Shown: positions 37,408-50,433 of the stretch, piece by piece
How the letters are laid out: each line of letters begins with the position of its first letter
Position numbering within the stretch: position 1 is the stretch's first letter
DNA from: Piper betle
Lineage: Eukaryota; Streptophyta; Magnoliopsida; Piperales; Piperaceae
Direction: 5' to 3'
Assembly: GCA_033002965.1 (NCBI GenBank)
Contig: JAURVB010007807.1
Span: 1-64,000, forward strand
Length of the DNA: 64,000 nucleotides
The notes under the pieces: model-generated
What the model was told of the DNA's origin: nothing
Seen by the model: only the letters and a program-made list of their open reading frames with translations
The model's database searches: none
Program-made: the position numbers and the translations under genes

Positions 37408-40341
37408 TCCCAATCATACAAGGTTCATAATAATTTCAAGGCACACACCCTCAAAATAATAAAATCAAAATCCATAATACATATGTTTGATAGTAAAATG
37501 ACGCATCAAATACGAACCCTTGCCATGAGCCCTCTGATTTGTCCACCTATGCCAGTCATCCAAGGCTGCTCACTTACATAGATATACGAAAATCATTACT
37601 GATCCAAAAATAACTACCAATAATATCAACTGGCAAATAAATATCTTAAAGACCACTATATATCATAAAACTTAAGAAAGTTTCACTGGACTCGATAATG
37701 GAAGGTATTGGTCAAGTCATTTATAGAACTAGGTAGACCGATTGGACTTGGGAAACTCCTAACTTGAGATATATTGAACTAAATGCTCCTAAATTTTAAT
37801 AGTATGTTACAGGGACATAACATAAGGTTTGGCCGAAATTTCATATAATTTCATCACCATTTGATTAGAGCATCAGATTTTACATTCACAGTTAAAGAAT
37901 TAGGATTTCACCCTACACTCTTACACACTCTAAAAAGCTGAGAAGCTAACCACCTAAATAATTTTAATTAGTTCCAAAGCTTACAAGTTTTTTGCAGACA
38001 ATTAGTGAGTCCTTATATAATTTTTATGGATTTTATTGACCACTTTTAGTTAACTCATTGTGAAGCATAATCTTAGAGCATGATGAAATAGACATACATC
38101 ACAACGAGCATACCAAGCAATTAGGAGTTTTGTTCATGCAGTTTAGGCAGTTATTTTAGTGTGAAACTTTTACAAGAGAATTCCAACACATAGATCCACA
38201 ATAATACAAAAGTTGGGCGTCGTCAGCAAACTACATTAGGGTAGAAAAATTGGGGAAAGAAGCTGTCAAGTCACAGAGACTATGAAAGCTGTCATCTTTC
38301 GCTAAGTTTGGCACCCATACATGCATATACAAGCATAAAAGATTAAGTGATCATCATAAAAGTCATCAATTTATCTGTTTTGAGTGCAACAAGATAAATA
38401 TCATGCAAAAAGACTACCCACAACTCAAGATATGATTTTTCTATGTACATAGTGCATAAAAGTAAACATACGACATTCACAAATACATAACTATTTTCAT
38501 ACAACTCCAAATAATATGAAAAAATGTTTAAAATTCTTTTAGGAGATAGCTATACATGGATAAAATACCAAAAAAAATTTTAAAAAATGAACATCATAGC
38601 AACAAAATAGTCAAAAAATCCATAGCAAGATGGGTAATTTGAGACTTTTACCTTAACCAATTCCTAGGGGAGGTCTCTTGGGGTTTCCTACTCTAAGATC
38701 TTCAACTCTAGGGCCTAGATGAGCTTAGAGAGGCCTAGAGGAGGTGGGGAAAGGCTGGAGAAGGGATGGAGAGGCCAAGGAGCAATGGGGGATCATAGGT
38801 GAAGAGAGGAAAGGGTGAAAAATGAGGGAGGAGAAGGGCCTTTTTATAGAAATGGAAAAAAATCCTAGTGCAAGGGTGCTCACTGGCCTCTACAAGCTGG
38901 ACCACAGAAAGCTAGAAATTTTGGGCATGCAAATATTTGAACCAAACCGCATGCAAGTTTGGGTGGCTCAAAGGTGTCACTACGTTGGTTCAGTGCATGT
39001 TGCAAGTACTTAGGGTCTTCACTCTAAGCTGGCCGAGGCAACCCCGGGAACCTTGCCAAAGGTCCTACAAGGGTTAGGATTGAAACACATAGCAAACACC
39101 CTATACTTGCGAGGGATACAATCCTAAACCTAACTAAACTCAACTTAAATTAAATAAAAAAGAGTTGAGACGACGTAGTATCCAGGCAAGCGGTGTTGCG
39201 CATTTGGGGAGACTAAGGTCATGACTCGCACATACATACCATATATATACATGCGACAAAAAGGTCAAACATGCAACTCGATCTATGGTGTGACTAAACT
39301 AAAACTAAAATCGTCGAGCAAAAACTTAGGTTATACAATTATGCAGTAGGCTTGAGCACTTTGCGCCTGGCCTTCTTAATGATTGGTAGGGCCTCCTGCC
39401 CATGACTGGTCATGGTTGAGCCCTATTGGGACTTGGGGTTTCTCAATGCCCCATGTGCTCGGCAGAGTCTAGGCTACACCTGATGGTGTTGGTTGCACCC
39501 AGGGCAGCCCATGGGCATTCAGTCGTGTCCACAATGGCACCCGATAGGGCTGGGACTCCTTCCCAGCCCATGGCCGAGCCACCTAGGTGCTAGCTTCACC
39601 CGCTAGTGCCCATGACCACTTGCTGGGTAGTCTAGGACCTCCTGAGCAGCAACTAGCATCCAGTTAACCCCATGACTACCCGAGGCACACTTCTTGCGCT
39701 CGGTAGTCCCCATGTACCTCCTAATCATCCTCGAAAACAGTTCTCAGTCATCACCAACATCTGTAACACTCATTAGTGGGCGTACATTGTTTCTCAACCC
39801 GTTTAAGACAAGTATGATGTGTTTGTGGTTTTAGAGGGTTGTGTTGCTCTTTTTTGGTAGAGAACAACTCATTCCTTAGACTTTGAGAGGGTTGTGGAGG
39901 CCAATTGGGGTGCAAATCAAGGTCGAGAGAAGGTGAAGAGTGGATCTTGACGCAGAAAGTGAGTTTAGTATTCAAATTTCTTGTGTGATTGCCAATCCAT
40001 TGTATCCACCACAATCGAGTTGGTGTTTTTCAAAGGTTTCTCTTGTTTGATGTTTTGATCTTTTTGTTGGGGATTAATTGTTGTTGATTTGCATGTGTTG
40101 GGATTGGATTCTCATGGTGATGGATTGATTGTAATTAATGTATGATCATAGTGAATTTGACCTAATTTGAAATCTTATGGTTTGATCTAATTTTGGTAAT
40201 TCTACTTCAATTTAGTGTTGTCTACTCCATAGGTGTTGTGATCTTATTTGGTGGAGTTGTGCTTGCTATTGAATCAAATGAATTGGAAAATTGGTGATCT
40301 TGGGAGTTCAAAACAACGGCTAAGCGTGTAGAGCAATAAGT
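37408..40341. other. Repeat-like intergenic DNA between solo LTRs A and B
   Basis: No recognisable protein family. 38640-39050 contains a purine-rich run (GAGGCCTAGAGGAGGTGG-like) reminiscent of retrotransposon leader or LTR sequence. 39350-39720 is GC-balanced with CCCATGACC-type repetition. Ends of an element could not be fixed. Confidence 0.35.
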
Positions 40342-40346
40342 TCTTA

Positions 40347-43223
40347 TGTAAAACCCACAATTTGAGTCAGGGTTTTATATTCATAACCGGTTGGTTTGAC
40401 TGTTATTTTCGAGTCGAGTCAGTTTCAGAACACGTGTACTGAGCCGACGCCAGTCGCGTGTATGAGTAATGAGGGTCATGCGTACCCAAGTATATGATGA
40501 TAATGTCATGAACACAGCAAAACAGAATGAGTTATAAGAATATATAAGAGTATGCCACTTATGTTTTTTTATTTTTATATATAGTAGATCGTAGAATTAG
40601 TTTTAGGCCATTTACCGCGTTAGGATGCGTTATGGGCAGTTTAGGTGGGTTGTTAGTTATAGAGCATATCATTATGATGTTTTGGTATTTGTTTGATTTT
40701 ATGGGATTTTTCCAGATTTTTTTAAATTTTAAAATGACTTAGTTATTATTCTTGACTCGAGCCGGAGCCGAGTCAAGTAATATTTACAAGTTTGCCACCA
40801 ACCTTTTCTTCATCTCCCCGACCTTTCCTTTCTCTTCCCCAAACCGTTGTCGCACGCTGCCCACTGTGCATGCCGTCGCCACTACAGTCGACGCCACCTT
40901 GCCACCAATCGGTGCCGCTAGGCCTCGCCGTAGCGTCGCCGTGCCGCCCCGACTAGTCCTGACTGTCACCCAATCTCCATGATGCCAGAATTGCCGTGCC
41001 TAGTGATGCGGTTGCGTCACCGATTCTGCCGCCGGCGACTGTCGCCTCGGCACCCTCGACCGCCCAGCGACCTTTCCTGACTGGAGCGGAGGCCGGATTT
41101 AGTCACCCACCACGGACCCTCTGTTTTAGCCATTTTTTGGCGAGGCGCCACCTCCGCCAACCATGTCGACGTCGTAGACGCGTCGGGCTCGCCGAGCCGG
41201 TTCCAATGGTACCCAATACAATTGCTTTCTAGCTAATAGATGCTGCCGGCAGTTGTCGCCGGAAAACCACCGAACCTGTCGAAAAATTGGATTTGCTGGA
41301 ATTCACCGAATCTTTCGCAGAGCTCATCCAGTTGAAACCGATCGAGCTTCGAACGCCGATGAGCATCAAATTCGAGTTTCGAGACGCATGACAAAACCCT
41401 AACAGTCGCTGATTGTCAATGACGAGAGGTATAATAACCTTTGATTTGATTATTTAAAATTAATGATTATTAACACAACATGATAGGATTGATTGATTTA
41501 CATGATAAAAGCACAATCATGAAAGAAGTAATGATATGCATGATTTGATTGGTAATGGGTGAATGTAAGTGATCTAATGAGGTAGATTGAATCGGAGCAT
41601 GATAAGGGATCACAACATAATTTAGAAAAAACACAATAATATTGGTATGAATAGGATGAGTTAGGATTATTCATATTTATGATTATTGATTGTTGATTGT
41701 GATGGATGACTATTATGTTGTGTGTTGATTATATGACGAATTTGATGCATCATTTAGCTAGCGGGCGTTAGTATTTAGTTTTGATGTATAGGTATGGAGT
41801 AGGAGCTCACCACTTAGGCGCGATGACACGCTTGGAGCTTCTACCAGGTCCGTTTAGGACTCGTCTTTGTTTTATATTCTCTTCTATCGTATGTTTATTT
41901 TATTATTTGCAGGACGGGTTAAGTGGCATTTTATTGGATCCTACTTAACTTGGGCCATTTAGCCGAACAGATTTCTAGATTAATAACCCCTCGAGGATGA
42001 GATCCCTCGAGGATGATTTCGAAAACAAGATCTACCACAAGTTGCCTTCGGGCCTATTATATAAATCCCTACCTAACCCCATTTTTGTGTTTTTGGTGAG
42101 ACGAGAGATGGAGAAACCGACTGCACATACCATGAGCGGATGTCGTGACAGTTAAAGCGGGCTCTGGATTAGTGCCAGCGGACTGTTCCATTCCGAGGTA
42201 TCCTGACAACTCCGTGTTTGAGTTCCTCACACCCGGAGAACATGGAGGTTTACAGGTACTGTTTAGTACAATGTATGTCCGAACTTGTGGTTCGAAGGGT
42301 ACTAAAGGCAACTGCCTGAGAGTACTCGGCCCTTGTGCTCAAGGCCAGGAGAAATATGGAGGTAAGGAGAGGACTTAGGATTTGAGACCAGAAAATGAAG
42401 TAAGAAAATGCCGAGAGCGGCATCAGTAACAACAAATCAGTAAGTTCGGGATGCTACCGGGTCTACAGCCCAATGGCTCCTCAATAGTGCCTTTCAGAGT
42501 GTTCACGTGGAGTATATGATGTTTTATTTCATATGAGAGTTTGCTCTCATAGCCAGCTTGTTATAATAATTTTATTTTCTGGACCAATAACATTTATTAC
42601 TGACGTATTTTTATACTATATATAGGTAATAATTACGAATTTGAGGAGCCAGTTTAGACGGAGGAGCACTGTTGTCGCTTGCACACATGTCAGTCGATTG
42701 AGTGATTATATTGTATTTATAATATTCTTATGTAGTGAATAATTTGATTAAATACCTAAGACATGATGATATACCATGATTAAATGTTAAGACATGATAG
42801 AATGTGAAACATGAATAGAGTGCACAGTAGAAGCGTTGTGGGTTGTGACCCGAGTTCTAGAATAAGTTTATAGTATATTAAATTGTGTGTGAATGAAATT
42901 GTTGATATATACATATATACTTGTATATATTATTTTGACAGGGTGGACCCTAATTGCACTTTTAAGAGAAACTTATGTCCATTGTATTTTAGAATTTTTA
43001 TTAATTTTGATTATAATCGTATTGTTGTATGAATTACCTTGCACGTTATTCATGTAGTATCATGTTAGGATTTTGAGTATTTATCCATGTATGACGAGTT
43101 GTATCTTTATCTTAAAATGCCGAGATTAGATCCGTACGAGTTAGGTTTGGGTTAACTGACCTAACCGAGGCTTGTAATATGTCGGTTCGGTTCACAAGCG
43201 TAGACCGGATTTGGGGTGTTACA
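40347..43223 (-). mobile_element. Solo LTR, copy B (2,877 bp), inverted relative to copy A
   Basis: On the plus strand it runs TGTAAAACCC...GGGTGTTACA, the reverse orientation of copy A, with matching internal order: the CpG-rich block at about 40790-41260, then the TCCCTCGAGGATGA segment, then ACTGTTTAGTACA. Flanks are TCTTA (40342-40346) and TCTTG (43224-43228), a 5-bp duplication with one mismatch. No internal retrotransposon genes are present. Many CpG sites of copy A are TG or CA here, suggesting that methylation-driven decay has gone further. Confidence 0.8.
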
Positions 43224-43228
43224 TCTTG

Positions 43229-46200
43229 CAAGTCGGAGTTTCAAATCCATGAACTTAGTACATAGCATCTGTGAGGAAGATGAGCAATCGAAGCTAAAAA
43301 CCAAGATTTTGTCCTTTTACCGCTGATCCACGATAATACCTTTGTGACCATGACAGATGCTAGGGGGTATAAAAAGACTGGGCCTCAGTAGGTTCTTTCG
43401 AAGAAATCAAAGGGGGCCGTCTTTCTTAGTATGCTGCTAGAGCTACCGGAGAATATGTCGGGCGATCCACCAGAAATCTAAGTATTTGATGAAATTTCGT
43501 TGTGCATGTTATATGTGTTTGTATTGATTCCCTAACATCTCTAAGCTTTGGATCTAACCTAAACAATGTGCCATACCAAAGTCTTTGTCTGGTCCCCTTT
43601 ATTACCGGAAGTCCCCTCAAACCTACTGGGCATCTCTTCCCCGGCACGAAATTTAGAATCCCCCATTTTGCATCCTTATTTTTTTTGTCCAGTCACCACT
43701 AACTGCTAATTAATCCTAATTTTATCAATAAGCTATCAATGTAAGAATGGATTTCATGTACCAGCCTCTCATTTGTCATGGTCACAATCAGTGGAGTCCA
43801 AAAAATATAACTGCAATTAGAGTTGCTAAATGAGCTAGCAAACAGAGTTCAGCTTGTGCTAGACTCGAATAACTCGAAGTTCGTTCGAACTTAATTCAAG
43901 ATTAAACGAGTTTTAAATATACATATTCGAAATTAATACAAGTATTTTTTATGTTATTTGAGTTCGACTTAAAATTCGAATACATTTAAATTGTTAAATT
44001 TTAAGAAACTCAAAATTAGTTCATTTAGGAGTTTATACTAACTTGTTTAGAAACTCGAAATTAGCTTAATTATAAGGTTAAAAATAACTCACGAACGAAT
44101 TAGTTTGCTCGATTAACAATTATACTAATTGTGATCAATTGAATCAACGAGGATGCAGATGCAGGTTTGGTGCAACATTCACTACCTATCCCATCAATCT
44201 ATGCACATTTATATCATTTTTTTTGCAACATACATAATTAAATATACATATCTAGTTAATACTAACCATTCTGCATTTGGCCATTTGACAAAGAAAAAGC
44301 TATTCACATATTTGTTTATGGGCGAGCACGATGGGCTTCAATTCACTTTCCCAGGCCTTGAAACCAATAAGCACGCCGTGCTTAAATTTAGCACGCGTGC
44401 CAACTGCCAATGCAAAGGAGCTGTCCAGTGTCAGAGCTGTGAGAGAGGGAAAGAATGAGTACGTGGAAGAAAAAAGTAAAAAAACTGAAAAAAAGGACTA
44501 ACTCCGCTAAATTTGATACCTGCCTTTCTCGACCAAATAAGTCGGGGCGGAGGTGTGCGATGCAAGCAAAGGCATCAGCTCCTCCTCTGAAAACATGGCG
44601 TTTGTCCCTCGATGGGTCCCCTTCTCCACTTCCCAGGGGGCAATAGCAGGCCTCAAAAAGTTACCTCCAACGAAATTTAAAAAAACAATATTTATTTGGC
44701 AGAGTAGAAAGAAGAAAATGACATTTACAATTATGGGCTAACGATTTAATAGCAAGTCAATTTCTTCTCTTGATCTAAAAGCATTCATCCATCCATCATT
44801 ATACATTATTATTATTATACATATTAATTGAGAATAAATACTGTGATAAATCAACAGGTACGGGGGACTCTTCTCTGGAGTTGCACCTGTCATCGACCTT
44901 AATTAGCTGCCGGAGACCTTAATCAGAAGCCGATTCTTTTGATTCTGCTCGTCGTTCATTCTTTTTCACCAGCCAATTACATGCCCACTTTCAATGGGCA
45001 CATGACTGGAAAGGCCCCGCATCAATACTCCCATCAATTTTTGGACAATATATCGATGATCTACGTATTATATATATGACAGTACCGGAGATGTTTCAGT
45101 GCTATGCACCGTTACAAGACTGCTAGATTGTGTACATTTTCAACCGTGACGTTTCCCAGAGTGCCATCACGTCTAAATATCACTGTTATTAATTAATTAA
45201 TAATTACGTCAAATTCAACGAAAGCAGGTAGATTAAAGGTGTTACCGTTAAGATACATATAAAACATTGTCGTTGGCGACACAGAGAAGCAGACAAATGG
45301 AACAAGTCGGGGGATCTTAACTGGATTCTACTCAATTGCTATCATGTGCCCATTGAGCTATAATAATCCACTAACCCTACTACAGACCAGAGGCAATCTG
45401 CAAAACGTAAAGCCGAAGAAGAGAAAGAGCTATTTGCCTATGACAAGTCAAGTAAAGACGAGACGAGAAGGGAGGACGGCTGGAATCCGTGAAGAACATG
45501 ATAATCGGTTCTCTTGTCATGTACCTGACCAAGCCGCTTGTTCAGCCTTTTCAAGAGTAAGAACCGTCAGACAACCGTAATTAGCACCATCTCCGATGAG
45601 TTTGAAATATCATCGTGATCAACATATCAACTGGCACGCACCATTTACCTTGCTCGCCATTGAATCCCCATCCAATCCAACGCGGGCCGCGTAACAACCC
45701 CACTTATTATGCACATCACTATGCAAAGTCGGTGGGTGGGGGCGTGTCCAAACTTGTGTTGTGATTGACCACAAATAATTAGTTGTAAAAAATTGGTGTA
45801 ATTTGTTTTCTTCCGGATCAAATCCAACACTACTGTTCTGCTCATGTCAGCTAATCTGGGCATTGATCAATGATTACATTCACGCGGCACTGCGGCAGCG
45901 CTGCAACCGGCCGGCCGTAATGTTCTTAATTACTACCTCCATCGAAAATCGATTGGCATGGCCGCGACGAACAGTTGAGTAAAACTTGTAACTTGCTAAG
46001 TAGATGCAGTTCAGAAGCGCAGTAGCTATTGCATGTAGATGGTTGCTGAAGACGAAAGATGGAAGCCGTGGGCCGACGCTCTCAGTGCACGCCAGCAGCT
46101 ATTGGGTTCCCCACATGCCGCGTTTGTGGGACGCCAAAATCCGGGATTTGTCTGAAAGTCACATCCATCTCCTCTCGAATCCTCCGATTAGGGTCACCTG

Positions 46201-46785
46201 TGTTGCAGTAAATGCCGGAGAGAGTACCGTCGATCAACGGACCCTGTTTATTTGGTGCCAAACGTATTTTATTATTATTATTTTATTTTATTTTTATAAT
46301 TAGGTGTCAAGCTCAATTAAAAGGCCAAAGAGTTTTTTTGCACCATAAATTAATTAGGTTATTCAATTATAAAGATAATTTAAATTTATTAATTTTAAAA
46401 ATAAAAAATTAATTTTTAAAAAAATTAAAGAATTTTTTACAAGTGCTGGCCACAACAGTGCCGCATCTGGCCAAGGGGGGTGGCCGCACTCTCTAAGGCC
46501 GAGGGCGGCCATTTATTGCCACCCCCTATTAAATTTGGTTGTAGGATAGCCCAATATGGCCTATTGTAGGCGGATCAAGCTGTATGGCCACATCCGTGGC
46601 CACATAGCCTTATAGATGGTAGGCTAGATTTGGTCGTTGTAGGTCGTCACTTGTCGGATTTGGCCTGTAAAGGCCAGATTTGGCCTGCTGCCCAATTTGA
46701 TGCGAGAAGAGAAGCAACGACGACGCCAACAATGGCAGGGGGATAGCGAGATCCAGCACGTGGTAGTTGGACCTGGCCTATAAAA
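43229..46785. other. Intergenic DNA between LTR copies B and C
   Basis: AT-rich with scattered palindromic TTCGAA-type words (43860-44110). 46440-46740 is GC-richer with a repeated TGGCC word. No coding sequence, RNA gene or defined element was recognised. Open frames near 44153-44741 and 46004-46303 have no family content. Confidence 0.4.
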
Positions 46786-49126
46786 AATACGTCAGTAACA
46801 AGTGCTGTCGGTCCGGAAAACACGTCAGTAACAAGTGTTACTGGTCCGGAAAATAAAATAACTATAACAAGCTGGCTATGAGAGCAAACTCTCATATGAA
46901 AGAAAACATCATACTCCACGTGAACACTCTGAAGGGCACTACTGAGGAGCCACTGGCTGCAGACCCGGTAGCATCCTGAACTTACTGCTCTGCTGCTGGT
47001 ACTGTGCTACTCTCAGCACTTCTTTTCAGTACTTCTCATGAACTTTATCCTAAGCCCTCTCCTTACCTCCATATTTCTCCTGGCCTTGAGCACGAAGGCC
47101 GAGTACTCTCAAGCAGTCGCCTTTAGTACCCTTTGAACCACAAGTCCGGACATGCGCTGTACTAAACAGTACCCGTAAACCTCCACGTTCTCCGGGTGTG
47201 AGGAACTCAAACGCGGAGTTGTCAGGATCCCTCGGGAATGGAACAGTCCGCTGGCACTAATCCAGAGCCCGCTTTGACTGTCACGGCATCCTCTGCATGG
47301 TACGTGCAGTCGATTTCTCCATCTCTCGTCTCACTGAAAACGCGAAAACTACATATATATATAGGGCTGGGTAGGGATTCATATAATAGGCCCGAAGGCA
47401 ACTTGTGGTGGATCTTGGTTTCGAAATCATCCTCGAGGGATCTCATCCTCGAGGGGTTATTAATCCGGAAAATGTTCGGTTAAATGGCCCGAGTTAAGTG
47501 GGATCCGATAAAACGCCACTTAACCCGTCCTGCAAGCAATAAATTAAACATACAATAGAAAGAGTAAATCAGAGACGAGTCCTAAACGGACCTGGTAGAA
47601 GCTCCAAGCGTGTCATCGCGCCTAGGCGACGAGCTCCTACTCCGTACCTACACATCAAAACTAAATACTAACACCACGCTAACTAAATGATGAATCACAC
47701 ACAATGACCGTCAATCAACAATCAAATAATCATAAAAATTTTACCTGTGTTTTTCCTAAGTTACATCTGTGATCCCGATTAACATGCTCAAATTTATTTT
47801 ACATCACCGGATCACTTAATATTTACTCATTACCAATCATCATCATACATATCATTACTTCTTTCATGCTCAGACTTCTATCATGGGAATCACTCAATCC
47901 TATCATGTTATGCTAACAATCATCAATTTAAATAATCAAATTGGAGGTAATTATACCTCTCGTCGTCGACAATCGGCGACGGCTAGGGTTCTGTCGCGCG
48001 TCTCGGAGCTCAAATTCAGCGCTCATCGGCGTCCGAAGCTTGATCGAGCTCCACCGGGTATGCCCCGTGGAAGATCCGATGAATTCCGGCGAATTCCAGA
48101 AATTCTGATTTTTCGGCGGTTTTCCGGCAGCTGCTGGCGGTTTTCCGGCGACTTCCGGTGGTTTTCCGGCGACAATTGTCGGTGGTATCTACTAGCTGGA
48201 TAGGGGTCATGTAGGGTACCATTGGAACCGGCTCGGTGAGCCCGACTCATCTACAAGGTCGATGAGGCCAACGGAGGTGGCGGCTCGCCGGAAAATGCAT
48301 AAAACAGAGGCCGGCCGTGGTGGTGTGGAGATCCGGCCGGGATGGGCGGCGCTGGCCTCCGTTCCGGTCGGGGAGGGTCACTGGGTGGTCGCTGGTGCTG
48401 AGGCGACCACCTGATCGTGGCGGCGACGGTCGCGGTGAAATGCGACGCGACAAACTTAGCCGTGGCGTTACGCACGGCGATTCCGGCGTCACGGCGGCCC
48501 GATTGGGGCCGGACCTGGTCGGGGCAGCACAGCAATGTCGTCGCCGAGCTGGGCGGCGTCGGTCGACGGCCGGGCGGCGCCGACAGACGGCGGTGCGCGC
48601 GAACAGGGGCGGCGTCAGGGTTTGGGTTTGGGGAAGAAAAGGTCAGGGGCGGAGAAAGTGTGTGGTGGCAAGGTGGTAAATATTACTTGACTCGTCTCCG
48701 GCTCGAGTCAAGTATAATAACTAAGTCGTATTAAATCCTAAAAAAATTCATAAAAATTGGGAAAAAATCCCGTAAAATCAAATAACACCACAATATTATA
48801 ATGATATGCTCTATGACTAACAACCCACCCAGAGCTGCCCGAACGCGTCCTAACGCGGTAAGCGGCCTAACACTAATTCTACGATCCACTATATATAAAA
48901 ATAATTAAAAAATGACTGGCATACTCTCATATATCTGATAACTCATTCTGTTCTGTTGTGTTCATGATGTTATCATCATATACTTGAGTACGCATGACCC
49001 TCATAGCTCATACACGCGACTGGCATCGGCTCGGTACACGAATCCTGAAATTGACTCGACTCGAAAATAACGGTCGACCCGACCGGTTCTGAATATAAAA
49101 CCCTAACTCGAATCATGAGTTTTACA
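46786..49126 (+). mobile_element. 5'-truncated LTR, copy C (about 2.34 kb)
   Basis: From ACGTCAGTAACAAGTG onward it follows copy A from about 35064 to its end, finishing GAGTTTTACA at 49126. The first about 580 bp of the LTR are missing. At the truncation edge a short segment (ACGTCAGTAACAAGTG..GGTCCGGAAAA) is present twice, about 38 bp apart. No target-site duplication is visible, and the 3' end abuts a TA microsatellite. Confidence 0.75.

Positions 49127-49161
<35 letters not shown>
49127..49161. repeat. (TA)n microsatellite
   Basis: A nearly pure TA run immediately follows the end of LTR copy C, a common insertion or slippage site. Confidence 0.9.
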
Positions 49162-49166
<5 letters not shown>

Positions 49167-50433
49167 TTTTAGAGTGTGCGGCTTGTATAGTGCACTAAAT
49201 TGATGGCCGTTAGATCGAAATCTAATATCTATTAACATCCTTTACTCTCCCCATCATAAACGTCGTTGCCCACCAAATTCCCCCCCCTTACGAACATCAC
49301 CGGGGGAGGGGGGAAGCGAGGGTGGGTTAGAAAGGGAATCGAGGAGTGAATTAGTCGGAGACTGCGACATCCGGAAAGGGGAGGGAATCTGATAAGTGAG
49401 AAGGGGGGAAGTAAGGGATGATTGATCATCGCTAAATTTTAAACTATAGTTAATCTTACGTATTACTTATATTATAAAATACAGACAATATACCTTATAA
49501 ATATTATATATATATATATTTAAATCGAAAGGTTAAACTTATTTTATTTTTAAAAAAGAATATTTTTTTCAGTGACCGTGACGGCGAACTGTCATATCTT
49601 AATAAATAATAAATATATTATTATACATTATCATCAATGAAATGAAAAGAAGGAGGTGCGCGTGTTGGGTTGGCCGATAACATTCTCGCTCTCCCTCGTC
49701 CCTTAATTACTTGCACACACATGTGTCGTCTACTTTACCTTCTCTTCCGTCCGTCCGTCTGTCTGCCGTCTTTCTAGTGGCGAAGATGTTTCGATGATGG
49801 CGGCAAGCGTAAAAGGGTGCGTAGGCCGCGTTTCTGCTTCTTTCCCCTCCTCCCACTGCATTCAGTCATCCACACTGATCTCTCTACCACTCCTTTACTT
49901 TCATATATGTACGGCTCTGTCTCTGCAGTTACTAACTTTGTAGGAGGAGCAGCTAGCTGCTGATAAGGCTACGGAGAGAACCTGGGCAGGAGAAGGGGTT
50001 GGCGATGGAAGAGAAGAGAGAGGCGATGCGTTGGAAGGAAGCGTTCTTACGCCTTTAGGTGCTTTCCTTGTGCTCTTCCTATGCTATCTATCTATTTTGT
50101 GCGTGTGTAAAAACTAACTGCTAAAAACTATAAAGCAAGCAAAGCTTAGTTATTCAGTCTTGGATTGGATTTTAGCGTTTGCTGCTCCTCCTCATTCCTA
50201 TGGGCTGCCTCTCCCCACCCCTCCTATTGTATATAATAATAATCACCATAGATGGATAGATAGATCTTATAAAGACCTGGTGGCCACTAGCACAGGGAAA
50301 GATATCATTCTTTGGGTCTGAAAACGTATCCTCCTCTTCCCTCCCTTTTATTCCCATCTATCTATCTATCTGCCAAGGCGGCGGGACGGGTTCGTTCTCC
50401 GATCGAGTGCGGTTTTGTATGGTTTGTGCAGAA
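49162..50433 (+). promoter_or_regulatory. Promoter and leader region of the HD-ZIP III gene
   Basis: This is the stretch between the microsatellite and the start codon. From about 49750 onward it is rich in CT and CCGT words (for example the CCGTCCGTCCGTCTGTCTG run at 49749), typical of plant leaders. It contains upstream ATGs, including the 17-codon uORF at 50005. A 5'-UTR intron is possible. The transcription start cannot be placed by eye. Confidence 0.4.
50005..50058 (+). promoter_or_regulatory. Upstream ORF in the HD-ZIP III leader
   Basis: ATG to TAG encodes MEEKREAMRWKEAFLRL, 375 bases before the main start. If the leader is unspliced here, ribosomes would meet it before the main frame. 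Conservation is untested. Confidence 0.35.

Noticed and set aside
46440..46740. A possible separate mobile element with repeated TGGCC words
   Set aside because: No terminal repeats or flanking duplication could be found.
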